Shown here piece after piece: positions 24,796 to 38,405 of a stretch of DNA of 45,000 nucleotides. The notes below the pieces were generated by a model that was not told the DNA's origin, did not search any database, and saw only the letters and a list, made by a program, of their open reading frames with translations. Positions within the stretch are counted from its first letter, which is position 1; every line of letters starts with the position of its first letter. The DNA lies in the NCBI GenBank assembly GCA_036169595.1, contig CM069765.1, positions 3,060,001 through 3,105,000 on the forward strand, in the 5' to 3' direction. Origin of the DNA: Dictyostelium firmibasis (Eukaryota; Evosea; Eumycetozoa; Dictyosteliales; Dictyosteliaceae). The position numbers and the translations under genes were made by a program.

Positions 24796-26062
24796 TTACC
24801 AATGTTTATTTGGTTTAAATGAATTAATAATTTGATTATCTTTATTAATTACATAAAAATCAGAAAACATTGCAGCAGTTAAACAAGAATGATTTGGAAT
24901 GATACGAATTTTTGTACCAATTTTATATTTTGAAAAATCGATTGGTGATTGATTAGTACTTTGAATTTTACTAACTTCTTGACTTGGTGCAACGATTCTT
25001 AAGTTTGTATCATTATGAACTATACCGAAATTATTGATAACTTTGAGATCTCTTAAGTGAGTACAACCTGGATCACTTGATAATGCCAATGAACCTGCAT
25101 CAACTAATAATTCATTTCTTTCTGGGTAGACACTGACAATAGTTGCCAAAACATGAACACCAATATCCTCAATTTTACAATTCCCTAATTCATATTGCAT
25201 TTGATCATAAAATGTATAATTTCCTGGATGAATTTCATTCACACCATACTCTGATAACAAGTCATCTGGTAAATGTGAACAAACTGGTGTTGAACCAATT
25301 GAAACTGTATCAACTTTGTATCCCAAGGATCTCAATTTCTTAGCATAGTCACCTGTTACTCTAGCTTCTTCCATTGCCAATTTCTTTATATCCATTGGTG
25401 TTTGACATTTATAGGAATGACCAGAATGTGAATAAATACCTTGAAATTGGAAATATTCTTTATAGTCACCATTGATAATTAACTCAATTAAATCAGTGGT
25501 TGATTGTAACTTTGGATCAGCACCAGCTCTATGATAACCACAATCAACCTTTAAAAAAACTGACCATTTCTTTTGAAATTCATTTGGATTCTTTTTTAAA
25601 TATTCAACCATTGAATTTAAATGTTCAATATTGTCAAACATTATATTCAATCTATCAATTGATAAATGTAATTGATAAGCATCTCTAACTTTATTTGGTG
25701 CTATTGGTGTTGCATATAATATATCTTTAAATTCTTTTGAAAAAAATTTACCCTCTGATAATGTTGATACAATTATACCCCTACTTTGATTTGAATTTTT
25801 ATTATTTTCAAATTGATATTTACCAATTTCACTTTAAATTAAAAATTTAATAAGTTATTTTTTTTCTTTCTCTCTATTTCTTTTTTTTTCCTATTTAAAA
25901 TATACAATACATTGTTTTATGAGTTTTCATATGTGGTCTGATATTTACACCTAATGATGCCGCTCTTTCATTCATTCTAATACAATTATTTCTGACAACT
26001 GAATCTAATACCAATACACATGGTGTATTTAAATTATTAATACTATCATTCATTTGATTCAT
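24796..26062 (-). CDS. D-serine dehydratase / D-threonine aldolase-like PLP enzyme
   Basis: Fold-type III pyridoxal-phosphate enzyme of the eukaryotic D-serine dehydratase (Dsd1) group, which deaminates D-serine to pyruvate and ammonia. Two exons, 25911-26062 and 24796-25831, give 395 residues. The cofactor lysine lies in IRPHMKTHKT (about K46), right before the intron, and the next residues IEIGKYQ complete the family motif. Other family features are LKVDCGYHRAGADP, a GIYSHSGHSY segment, SIGSTPVCSHLP, NEIHPGNYTFYD and LLVDAGSLALSSDPG. The zinc-binding HxC appears in PNHSC (H365, C367), as in yeast and animal D-serine dehydratases. The donor is GTATTG, less usual here than GTAAGT or GTATGT, but it is the one that restores the motif in phase. 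D-threonine aldolase is an alternative; the HxC zinc site favours D-serine dehydratase. Confidence 0.87.
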
Positions 26063-26570
26063 ATCTATCAAAATTCAAAATTTTTATTATATATATATAT
26101 ATATATGATAAAAAAATATATTTATAGGTTAATAAAAAGAGATGGAATGAAAAAAAAATTAAAAATTTAATTTAAAACACCACACCAAAAAAAAAAAATA
26201 AAAAAATTAAAAAAACAATAAAAAAAAAAAATTTATGGTCAATTGCATTCAACCAATCAAGAGTTTGACATCTATTTATTTTTTTTTAAAAAAATTTTTT
26301 ATTTTTTATTTTTTTTTATTTATTTTTTTTATTTATTTTTTTTTCTTTTATTTAAAGTTTTTTATAAGGTTTGGGTTATTTGTTTTGTTTGTTTAGTTGT
26401 ATTTGTGTTGATGGAGCCTTTTTTTTTTTTTTCGTTCATGTTATAAAAAAAAGTTTTAAAAATGATGTGTAAGTTTGTGTTTGTATCTATTATTAAAGTG
26501 TATATTTGTATGGTGATATAATGTGATTCTAGAATTGTGGTTTATTTGTAAAGTTTTTTTTTCTTTTTTT
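26063..26570. other. Intergenic region, no gene seen
   Basis: Promoter side of the D-serine dehydratase-like gene and 3' side of GAR1. Contains a TA dinucleotide run at 26089-26106 and a mixed stretch, TCAATTGCATTCAACCAATC, at about 26239-26258. The rest is A and T runs. Confidence 0.5.
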
Positions 26571-27363
26571 TTAGAAACCACCACGACCACCTCCACGGCC
26601 ACCACCAAAACCACCACGACCACCACTACCACCACGACCACCGCCAAAACCGCCTCTAGCACCACCACGACCACCGCCAAAACCACCTCTAGCACCACCA
26701 CGGCCACCTCCGAAACCACCACGACCGCCTCTAGCACCACCACGACCACCTCTACCACCAGCACCTGGTACTTTTGGTACTTTAGCAGCTGGTTTTGGTT
26801 CTTCAAGGAAGATGTTAATTGGTAATACAGAGTTTGAATCTACAAAGATTTTATCGTTTTCTTTGAAAGAGGTAGCTTGTACACCGCTGTCTAATTTAAC
26901 ACTGAAAAATACTTTATTGATTGGTCCAAAGATTTCATCGACTGAACCAATGGTATTTTTACTTGATGATAAAACTTTACAATTGAATTTTGGTACTTGC
27001 TTAGTGGCTGTTAAGTTGCAAACAATTTGTTCTTCACAAACATGAGAGAAAGTACCAATTTCTAAATAATTTAAAAATAAAAAGGAGACCATTTTTGTTA
27101 GTAATACATTAAATAAAAAAATAAAAATTGGATATTAATATTGTTTCATACCAATGTTTTCACCAGATGCATAACCACCACGATCACCACCACCAAAACC
27201 TCCACGACCACCACCACGGCCGCCGCCGAAACCACCACGACCACCACCAAAACCTCCACGGTCACCACCACCAAAACCTCCACGGTCACCACCACCAAAA
27301 CCACCACGACCACCTAAATTTTAAATAATTTATGTTAATAAACGGTAACAATAATTGGATGAA

Positions 27364-27453
<90 letters not shown>

Positions 27454-27505
27454 TACCTCCACGGCCACCACGATCACCACCACCACGACCACCTCTGAAT
27501 GACAT
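26571..27505 (-). CDS. nola1: H/ACA ribonucleoprotein subunit GAR1
   Basis: Subunit of H/ACA snoRNPs, which guide pseudouridylation of rRNA in the nucleolus. Three exons, 27457-27505, 27152-27313 and 26571-27061, join in phase to 233 residues. The first exon encodes MSFRGGRGGGDRGGRG, and exon 2 continues a GGFGGGDR/GGRGG array ending RGGYASGEN. Exon 3 opens with the Gar1 core: IGTFSHVCEEQIVCNLT, VPKFNCKVLSSSKNTIGSVD, EIFGPINKVFFSVKL, and FIV-type strands to LPINIFL. A second RGG/GFGGG array closes the protein at RGGF. This RGG-core-RGG architecture is that of eukaryotic GAR1. Intron 1 is mostly an AAT microsatellite. Glycine codons are mainly GGT, with GGC and GGA clusters, so this is one of the most G+C-rich stretches in the window. 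Confidence 0.95.
27362..27454. repeat. (AAT)n microsatellite in GAR1 intron 1
   Basis: Pure AAT run of about 93 bases filling most of the first intron (27314-27456), right up to the splice donor. Confidence 0.95.
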
Positions 27506-27841
27506 GTTTATATATATTAAAGGGTAAAGTTTTTTAAAAAAACTGTTATTGTATTAAAAAAGAGAGACAACCTAAAGAATAGATAGAGAAAGAAATTCTA
27601 ACAATAACTATATGAGGTTCTACTAAAATAGAATTTATTTAGAGAAATCTCCTGAGTTTTGTATGAAATAATTTATTTCTGAATGACTGAAAAAAAAAAA
27701 AAAAAAAAAAAAAATTACGATTCACTCGTTTTTCGTTAAAAAAAAAAAAAATTAAAAAAAAAAAAAAAATTAAAAAAAATTAAAAAAAATTTTATTTTAT
27801 TTTATTTTTTTTTTTGATCAAAATTTCAGTTAGGATTACCA
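27506..27841. other. GAR1 upstream region
   Basis: Promoter side of GAR1. The first 190 bases are mixed sequence (GAGAGACAACC, GAGGTTCTAC, CTCCTGAGTTTTG), then A runs with CACTCGTTTTTCGTT at 27723-27737. No gene seen. Confidence 0.5.
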
Positions 27842-28268
27842 TTAATAATCTATTTTACTTTGGTGTCTAATAATTAATATTAATTGTATCAATGTAGTTT
27901 AAAACCATCTAATTACAGTATTATTGAACCACCAAGGAGAACCATTGGTATATATTGACTCACACAATTTATATCAATAACATTATTGAAAAACAATACC
28001 ATACTTAAACCTCCCATTTCATTTAATAATGTATCACTCTTTGATAGGTATTCCTCATAAAAAATATCCTATCATATTTTAATTATTTATTATGAAAAAA
28101 AAAAAAAAAAAAATTAAAAAAATAATAACAATGAAAAATAAATTATTAAAAATTTTTATACCAGAAATTATTTGTTACCACTGAGCAATTGATTTTTATT
28201 ATGATTTTTAAATTAAAATAAAAATAAAAAAGAATAAAAATAAAAATTATCAAAATTTCAATTATCAT
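27842..28268 (-). CDS. Candidate small three-exon gene, unknown (possibly a relic)
   Basis: Not an obvious gene, but a consistent model exists on the minus strand. Exon 1 is 28179-28268, from ATG: a hydrophobic start MIIEILIIFIFILFYFYFN, then LKIIIKINCSV. Exon 2 is 27917-28068: DIFYEEYLSKSDTLLNEMGG, then LSMVLFFNNVIDINCVSQYI and PMVLLGGSII. Exon 3 is 27842-27866: LHQSKIDY, then stop. Donors are GTAACA and GTAATT, acceptors ATAG and TTAG, and all phases agree, for 88 residues. Exon 2 is clearly richer in G and C than the intergenic DNA and free of low-complexity sequence. Exon 1 is T-rich and could be chance. I recognise no family; a decayed piece of a larger gene is an equally good reading. 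Confidence 0.35.
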
Positions 28269-28403
28269 AAATTGTTAACCCATTTTTAAAATAAATTTTT
28301 TTTTTTTTTTTTTAAATTTTTTTTTTTTTTCATAATTTTTTTTTTTTTTTAATTTTATTTTTAATATCCAAAACATTTAAAAAAAAAAAAATTAAACATA
28401 AAA

Positions 28404-28885
28404 ATGGTTACAGTCGAATTATATTCTAGCTCTGTTTCAGGAGTTCTTAAAGTTAAGAAAGACCAACAAGCAATTAAAAACTTATTAGAAGCAAAGAAAA
28501 TCCAATACATTGGTATGTAATTTTTTGGACATTAAAAAAAAAAAAAAAATTTACATAAACTAACCAAAATCGATATATTTTATAATTCTTTAGAATATGA
28601 TGTTGCAAGTGATTTAGAAAGAAGAGAATTAATGAAAAAATCAAGTGGTAAAACTGTTTTACCACAACTTTTCATTGATGGCAAATTTGCAGGTGTAAAT
28701 ATTAATCCATCATTTTTTTTCATTATTTAACCTAACCAATACTAATGATAAATTATTTTGTGATAACTACTATTAAAAAATTTATTCTATTTCCATTTAT
28801 TATTATTATTACTACTATTTTATAGGAAGTTGAAGATCTTATGTATTTAGAAGAAGATAACAAATTCATTGATTTATTCAAATAA
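28404..28885 (+). CDS. SH3BGRL-like thioredoxin-fold protein
   Basis: Small glutaredoxin-like protein of the SH3-domain-binding glutamic-acid-rich family. Three exons, 28404-28512, 28594-28694 and 28826-28885, give 89 residues. The sequence begins MVTVELYSSSVSGVLKVKKD and continues QQAIKNLLEAKKIQYIEYD, matching the start of animal SH3BGRL, including the QQ...LEA-KI block. It then has LPQLFIDGKFAGEVEDLMYL, the cis-proline and C-terminal helix of the fold. No CxxC is present, as in the family, so a classical thiol-disulfide activity is not expected. In intron 2 the donor must be GTAAAT at 28695, because the GTGTAA two bases earlier would put a stop in frame. Role unknown; cytosolic. Confidence 0.88.
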
Positions 28886-29101
28886 ACAATTGTAAAATAG
28901 AATAAACCTTTTTTTATCCACATTTATTTTGGAAAAATGATTTTTTTAATTTATTATACACTTTATACCATTACTTTTTTTTATTTTATTTTTATTATAT
29001 TATTATTCTTGTTTTTTATTTTATAAAATATATTTATTGTTTTTTTTTTTTAAATTTTTTTTTTATATGTATATATATATAAAAAAATATTTATGAAAGA
29101 T

Positions 29102-31138
29102 TTAATCAGATAATTCTACAGCATCGGCTTCATCAAAACTATCACCTAAAGTTGAACAAGAATCTGAATGTTTTATATTACCTCTCATTGGTACACCGGA
29201 ATAGATTGGTGGTGCATTTGGGTCATATGGTTCATCATCTGAATGACTACTGTTGTTGGCATTATTTGTTGATTTATTTAAATTTATAGAACGAGAAGTT
29301 GAAGCAGAAAAAGATGGTGGTTGTATACTATTAAAATTACTGACACTATTATTACGAGTATTGTTTGGAGGTGCGTAGGTATCTGGTTGTAAAGTTGGTG
29401 GACCACCAAATATTCTATCAAAGTTTTGAATGATTGTAGTTACCACCATATTACCCAATGCGATATCCTCAAGAACGATATCGGTTTGACAGATTAAAAT
29501 ATTTGGACCAATGACGGTTGCTAAATTTGCAGGACCCATCTTTGATTTTGGTTGTGAAGCGATTTGGCTTAGTAAATGAATTAAATGATGTAACAAAGTA
29601 TAATAATGTTTTGGAAGAGAAGAGATAATTTTAGAGAGTTTTTCCACTCTTTGATTCTGATCCTCAATGTTACATGTATCGATGAATTCATTGTAACGAC
29701 TGTAAGTTAATAATGGTTCTGGTTGAAGTTCTCTAAGATATAGTTTAACGAGGTTACAAACGACATGAATATCGAGAATCTCTTGGAGATTATATTCTTT
29801 ACCCTCGTCGATTTTTTGTTTGTATTCGTAGATGATTCTTTTGGTACCAGAGAGACGGAATAAACCCTCCTCTGTTGAGATATAGTTTCTAATGGATTGG
29901 AATGCCTTTGTAATGAACCATGGTAAGGTCGAACCCTCTCTGTTCAAAAGCACTGAAAGATCCTCACCAAAACATTTAGTTTTTGACAAAGACTCTGCTT
30001 GTTGTTTTTGTGGTGAAACCATCATACTAATACGTACTTTTGATTTCTCTAATTCTGCTTTTCTCTTTTCAACGTATAAACGATACTCGTAGATATCTGG
30101 TATCATTTGTGCCAACCATCTATAACCCTTTTGAAAGAATGTATGATAACTATCCAAATAATCACAAAGCTTCTCCACAGTTTCAAACTCTGTGATCACA
30201 TTGGTGTCACGTAATAAACTTGTGGTATCAATTCCAACACGTTCAAAGTTTGTACGTAATCTTTCACATTCCTCCTCACTTTCTTGAATCTTTGGTGGTT
30301 TAACATTCTTTTGTTTCTTTAAATTTGCCAACTCTGATAAATGTGCATCAAATGCAATTCTAACTCTATCATATTCTCTCTTTGATTCTTTAGCTTGTCT
30401 TAACTCTGTCTTTATAATTGATTTTAATGGATCACTAACATCATTAATTAATGATGAATTCTAAATAATAATGTAAAGTTAATAAAATACAATTATGAAC
30501 ATAAAATACCACTATTTTTTTTTTATACATACAAGTTTTGATTTTAAATCTTCAAAACCAGCTTGAAATTCACCAATTTTTGATAAAATACCAGAGAGAA
30601 TAACTAAATCATTTTGATTCTCTCTAACATAAACGCTATAGTCAATGAAATTATCTGCTAATTCTGTACCATCTTGAATTGATACACCAGAACTTAAGGT
30701 TTCCTTCTCAATTGATTTTGTTAATTTTCTAAGGAAATCCTTTGTATCTGTTGTTTGCTATTGATAAGTTTCAAAATAATTAATTGGAATAGTTTTTTTT
30801 ATTTTATTTTATTTTATTTTAATATAAAAAATAAAATTTTTATTTATTTAAAAAAGGTTAGTTTTATTTTTTTTTTTTTTTTTTTTTTTTTATTTTATGA
30901 AAAAAAGGTCTGAAAAATGATTTTTTCTTGAAAATTTTTTATTCATAAAAAAAAAAATCTATTTTGTCCCAACAATTGCATTGAAAATATAAAAATAATA
31001 AAAAATTTTTTTAATAAAAAAAAAAAATACCTTTTCTAATTCTTTCATTTCCTCTGGCTCAAGGGTATTTTCCCTTTTTGCTGTTTTTTCCATAACATTT
31101 TGTTTTGCTGTTATGATTTTGGCTTTAAAATTTTTCAT
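29102..31138 (-). CDS. BAR-domain RhoGAP protein
   Basis: GTPase-activating protein for Rho/Rac-type GTPases with a membrane-curvature domain. Three exons, 31031-31138, 30533-30757 and 29102-30460, join in phase to 563 residues. The start is the ATG at 31138 (MKNFKAKIITAKQ); the open frame goes a little further but only to a GTG. Residues 1-255 form a helical BAR-like region, including KREYDRVRIAFDAHLSEL and FQKGYRWLAQMIPDIYEYRL, reminiscent of GRAF-type BAR domains. The RhoGAP domain covers about 275-450. The arginine finger is EEGLFRLSG (R313). Also present are VKLYLRELQPEPLLTYSRY, where Gln replaces one common Pro, and GPANLATVIGPNILI. The C-terminal 110 residues are Ser/Asn/Pro-rich. It probably links Rho control to endocytic or plasma membrane remodelling; the target GTPase cannot be read. 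Confidence 0.92.
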
Positions 31139-31186
31139 TTTTAATGAATACACAAACGAAAAGGGGTGTTTTTTTTTGATGTTTTC

Positions 31187-31218
<32 letters not shown>

Positions 31219-31352
31219 TGATTTTTTTTTTTTATTTATTGGTTTTAAAAATACAAGTACTTATACTAAATATATTGAGATAATAGTTTAATATATATGG
31301 GAAAAAAAAAAAAAAAAGATAATATACAATTAGATGGGAAAAAAAACTTTTG

Positions 31353-31397
<45 letters not shown>

Positions 31398-31418
31398 TAA
31401 AAAAAAATTTTTTTAAAA

Positions 31419-31468
<50 letters not shown>

Positions 31469-32017
31469 GATTGTGTGATTTTGTGGGTTGTGTGAAGCCA
31501 AGTTATCAGTTTTTTTTTTTTTTTTTTTTGCAATAATTTTTGTATCTAAACCAAAATACAATTATTTTTTTTATTTTTTCAAATAATACAAATGTATCAA
31601 ACATCGGGATATTAAAGTAATAATAATTAATTACAATACCAATAATTTTTATAGTATTAAACAAAAAAAAATTGAAAAAAAAAAAAAAAATTGGCTTGGA
31701 TTGTTTTAGAAATCTTTTTCTTGGTTTTTTTTTTTTTTTTTTTTTTTTTATAAGGGTTTATCTTTTATATTTATTGATGGTAGGGTTTTGAATTTTTTTC
31801 ATATAATTTACAAACCAAAATGAAATTTAGTATTTTAATAACACATTTTTAAAGAAATTTCTTTTTTTTTATTTTTTTTTTATTTTGTTTTATTTATTAT
31901 TTTATTTTTTTTCTTATTTGCTTCTTGATAGTTGTTTTAATAAAGAACAAATACAGAGGCTACTTTATATTTGGAAAATTTTTCTTCATTTGTTTTTAAT
32001 TTTTCAAAAGATTGTTT
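31139..32017. other. Intergenic region with long A/T foldback homopolymers
   Basis: No gene. 31351-31466 is a chain of A and T runs that could fold back on itself. It is followed by a GT-rich island at 31467-31503, which includes GATTGTGTG and TTGTGGGTTGTGTGAAG and lies about 330-365 bases before the RhoGAP start. The remainder is AT-rich 3' sequence of CNOT11. Confidence 0.55.
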
Positions 32018-34213
<2,196 letters not shown>

Positions 34214-34261
34214 TGGTTGTCTAATCTTTATATCCTTTCCCTGTAACTATGTTTTGCTTCT

Positions 34262-34301
<40 letters not shown>

Positions 34302-34517
34302 TTATGTAATTATTTTTTCCACAAAATTTTTTTTATATATTAATAAAAAAAAAAAGAAATAAATTTGGTGAACTGAAATAAAAAAATTAGATAGTGAGTT
34401 TGAAGTTTTTTATTTTTATCTTATTTTTTTTAAAATTTTTTTTTAATTTAGAAGTAATGATAAAATAAAATTAAAATAAGAAAAAAAAAAAAAAAATTTG
34501 AAAATGAAAAAAAAAAA

Positions 34518-34550
<33 letters not shown>

Positions 34551-34846
34551 GTGGAAATATTTGCTTGTATCTCAATTTTTTTGAAATTTTTGTTTACAGC
34601 CATTATATTTGAAAGTTTAATGTATCTTTTTCAGTTTACCTAAGGCTTATTTATTGGCATCTAGTTTTGAAAGAAAAAAAAAAAAAAACAAATTTTGCAA
34701 AGAGACTTTATTTTTTTAAAAAAGCAAAAAAAAAATTGAAAAGGATACATATATCTTTATTTTTAAAAATTTTTTTTTTTTTTTTGATAGTTTACCATTT
34801 TTGTCGTTTTCGTCATATGTTTTTTTTTTTTATTTTTTTATTTTTT
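34214..34846. other. Intergenic region between CNOT11 and RBBP6
   Basis: No gene seen. 34550-34670 is mixed sequence (TATTTGCTTGTATCTC, TTTACAGCCATTATATTTG, TACCTAAGGCTTATTTATTG) among long homopolymers. It lies upstream of CNOT11 by about 340-460 bases and may be its promoter. Confidence 0.5.
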
Positions 34847-35663
34847 TTATCTTCTATCTCTATTATTTCTATTGCTACTATTACTACCACCATTGCTATT
34901 GGTATCTCTATATTTTGAGTCATGAGAAGAAGAGGAGGAAGATCTATAATCTCTTTCCTTATCTTTATAGTCTCTGTCACCACTATTTCTGCTGGTACTA
35001 CGACCATCTCTATCCCTATCTCTATCGCTGCTACTTCTACCATTAGTGTCTCTACTTCTATCTTTTGAGTCTCGGTCTCTATTATCTTTTGAGTCACGAT
35101 CATTTTCTCTATCTCTAACGCTTCTACCACTGCTATCTTTGTAGTCTCTATCTCTGTCCTTCTCCCTTTCTCTATCTCTATCCCTATCCCTTTCTCTATC
35201 TCTATCTCTATCTCTATCTCTATCTCTATCTCTTTCTCTTTCTCTTTCTCTGTCTCTATCTCTGTCTCTATTATCTTTGTGGTCTCTATCTCTGTCTTTC
35301 TCTCTTTCTCTATCTCTATCTCTATTATCCCTATTATCTCTATTGTCTCTACTGATTCTATTATCTCTATTGTCTCTACTTCCATCTTTATAATCTCTTT
35401 CAGATTTTGAGTTGTTTTCATAGTTTCTATCTTTATTATATTCGTTATTGTATTCTTTACTGTAGCCTCTTCCATAGTATTGTTGTTGTGGTTGTTGTTG
35501 TTGTTCGTAATATTGTTGAGCATAAGGATCATAATATGGGTATTGAGTAGCAGTTGCACCATTATAATGATAATTTGGATCAACATTACCATTATAATAT
35601 TTAGGGTGTTGTTGCTGTTGTTGTTGTTGTTGTTGTTGTTGCTGTTGCTGTTGTTGTTGCTGT

Positions 35664-35704
<41 letters not shown>

Positions 35705-37558
35705 TTGTTGTTGTTGTTGTTGTTGATAATAGTTATTGTATTTTGGTTTATGTTGATATGGCTGATGTGATTGCTGATGTGAGTCAATGCTCGTGCTAAG
35801 GTTGGTGATATTTTCATCGTTTTCATCGCCAACTGTTTTTAATCTTTTATTATTAATATTATCATTATTTAAATTTTCATTTTCTCTCTTTTTATTTAAA
35901 AAATTTTGTGGTAATCCATTAATTTTATAGATACCTGGTTCACCCAAAAGAGTAACATCAAATTCACAAAAACATAATGGACATGTTTTAGTTTTATTCT
36001 TTACAATTGAACTATGAATACCTTTTTTTTTTTAGTTTACATTTATATGTATATAGTTTTTTTTTATTAAAATTGTTGAAAGTAAGGGTAAAACAAATAT
36101 AAAAAAAATAACAAAAAAAAAAAAAAATAGTTAGTATATCAAAAACTTGAACAAAGAAATAAAAATTTCATTGAAGAAAAAAATAAAAATAAAAAAATGA
36201 AAAACTTACAATCGAAACAAATATCTTTTAAACAGCAATTAGCTTTTATACCATATAATGGTTCGATTTCATTTGTAATTTTATTACATAAAGTACATTG
36301 ATTAATAATGAACTTACTTGAAGGATCATCAGATGATCCAGTTGAAGTATTACTACCGTTGGAACTTGAAATAGTTGGAGATGATTGATCATATTTTTGC
36401 TTTTTAGCATCTTCATTTGAAATGATTGATTTTGCCATTTTATTGAATTGAGACTCATTGGTTAACACTACAGCAACACCACCACCTGGCATTAAAACTG
36501 TTGATGGACCCATTGGTGTTTGGGTAGTTGATGGTTGTAGTGGTTTTAAAAATGTTACTGGTATACCGGATGGTTTCTTCATTTTATGCTTGTCAAATTT
36601 TGGATCGCCGTTAGTTGGACATTGATTTATAAAATGGCCAGTTTGATTGCATCTATGACAAATATATGATGGATGTGGTGCCTTCTCGGGCATTGATTTA
36701 CCACCTACCATTGTAGAATTTAAACCGTTTTGGATTGATGAACCAGGTGCTCCTTGATTAGTAGTAGTGGCATTGGGATTGTTGACATTGCCATTGCTAT
36801 TGTTATTATTGTTGCTGTTGTTGTTGTTATTTCCATTATTATAATGATTTCCATTATGATGACCATGATGACCATGATGGTTGCCTCCGCCATGATGAAA
36901 TTTATTATAGCCAGCACCCATCGCACCAGTTTGAGCTACAGATGTTTGTAGTAATGCATTGATTTTCAATTCTTCTTGGTCCACACCTTCAGTGGCTTCA
37001 GTATTCGAAATAATCAATGGTGCTGGTATATTCGATGTTGATGTTAGAGTCGATGAAGTTGATTGGGTGTGCATATAGGATCTATTACCCACAATTGGAA
37101 CTCTACTAACGATAACTGATGTATTCTTTGGAATCATGTATGATTCATCTTTATATTCTATTTAATAGTAATAATTAATATGAATACAAAAAAAAAATGA
37201 AAAATAAAAAATTTAATTAAAAAAGAAGATAATAATAATAAATTAGAAATTGGACATTTTGGAGAAAAAAAAAAAAAAAAGAAAAGAGGATAATAATTTT
37301 TCTGTTTTTTTTTTTTGTTTTCTTTTTTTTTTTAAGATGCATTTAAAAAAAAAAAAAAAAAAAAAGAATATCATAATTTTATTTAAGAATTTTACCTTCA
37401 TTTGTTTGAGAATTTGTAAGTAAAAGATCAAAGTCAGTTGATTTGCCTAATCTCTTTTTTTGAATGAATTTTTTTAAATCTGCGACTGATATAAAACCAC
37501 CTTCACATGCAACAGTATCATAGTCGATTTCACTCTTTAACTTAAAGTGAACAGACAT
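34847..37558 (-). CDS. rbbp6: RBBP6/Mpe1-type E3 ligase (DWNN, zinc knuckle, RING)
   Basis: Homolog of RBBP6 and yeast Mpe1, which act with the mRNA cleavage and polyadenylation machinery and as a ubiquitin ligase. Three exons, 37396-37558, 36210-37157 and 34847-36021, join in phase to 761 residues. Exon 1 and the start of exon 2 encode the DWNN ubiquitin-like domain (SVHFKLKSEIDYDTVACEGG ... MIPKNTSVIVSRVP). A CCHC knuckle, CHRCNQTGHFINQC, is at about 221-234. The RING-like finger runs from CTLC (342) through CCLKDICFDC to TCPLC; its second half is in exon 3, so the last intron splits the finger. The tail has a poly-Gln tract, then long RD/RDRE repeats with SR-like patches and RSSSSSS, as in RBBP6-family tails. 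A His/Gly/Asn-rich stretch separates DWNN from the knuckle. Confidence 0.94.
35165..35345 (-). repeat. RD/RE dipeptide-coding hexamer array in RBBP6
   Basis: TCTCTA/TCTCTT hexamers on the plus strand, encoding Arg-Asp and Arg-Glu dipeptides (RDRDRDRERE pattern) on the minus strand. Confidence 0.9.
35610..35727 (-). repeat. Poly-Gln tract in RBBP6
   Basis: About 39 Gln codons mixing CAA and CAG on the coding strand. The frequent CAG codons stand out from the nearly pure CAA runs in other genes here. Confidence 0.9.
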
Positions 37559-38083
37559 TGTTTTTATTTTATTTTTATAATAGCAATAATAAAGAATATA
37601 TATATATATATTGTGTTTGTGTTATAATAAATAGTATAGCTACAATAATGAAAATCTTTGTATAAAAATAGTATGTGTGTGAGATATATATGTGGTGGTG
37701 TGATAATCTCCTATTAATCCAAATATGAAATCCCCTCTAAATCAAACTTGATTAATGAATTTATAAAATAAAAAAAAAGAAAAAAAAAGAAAAAAAGGTT
37801 TTATATATTAAATTTTTTTAAAAAAAAAAAAAAGATTTTTTATTTATATTTTTTCCAATCATAAATGTATAAATAAATCTAATATTAAAAACTAATTATC
37901 TCTTGTCTTTTTGATTGTCTGTTTATTTTTTTATTCTCCTGTTTGTATATTCGTTTATTGGAAAATAAATCGAAACTTTTGTTGTTGTTGTTGTTTGGGT
38001 TGGTAAAGCTTAAAGTGTTGAAAAAAAAAAAAAAAATTAAAAAATAAAAAAAAATTTTAAAAATTAAAAAAAAAAAAAAAAAC

Positions 38084-38118
<35 letters not shown>

Positions 38119-38356
38119 TTAAAAAACTTTTTTTTTTTTAATTTATTTATTTAATTATAAGAGTTTATTTTTATTTATTTTTATTTATTTTTATTTATTT
38201 TAATTTTTTTTTTTTTATTTCAATTTGATAAAAAAATATCTATAGAATTAATTTCCACTTTATCAACATTTTCTTTTTTTTTCCTTCACTTTCAATTTCA
38301 CTACTTTCTTCATCCTCTTCTTTTGTTACAAATTTACTTTATTTTATTAATTAAAA
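37559..38356. other. RBBP6 upstream region
   Basis: Promoter side of RBBP6. There is mixed sequence with TG-rich stretches at 37606-37700 (TGTGTTTGTG, ATGTGTGTGAGATATATATG, GTGGTGGTGTGATAATC) and CCCCTCTAAATC at about 37732. Homopolymers with four TTTATTTATT units follow at 38165-38200. No gene seen. Confidence 0.5.
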
Positions 38357-38405
38357 ATGTATTTATTGTTGGCAAAATTCATTTTATTATTTTTGGGTAT
38401 AAAAA

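Noticed and set aside
28151-28178. Alternative donor at CTG/GTATAA for the candidate small gene
   Set aside because: It puts stops in all joins to exon 2; only the GTAACA donor at 28178 keeps the frame.
34813-35832. 339-residue Glu/Ile-rich frame overlapping RBBP6 exon 3
   Set aside because: It is the same DNA read in another frame; the RD repeat gives an ordered-looking EIEIE pattern. The RING and DWNN parts join only to the other frame.
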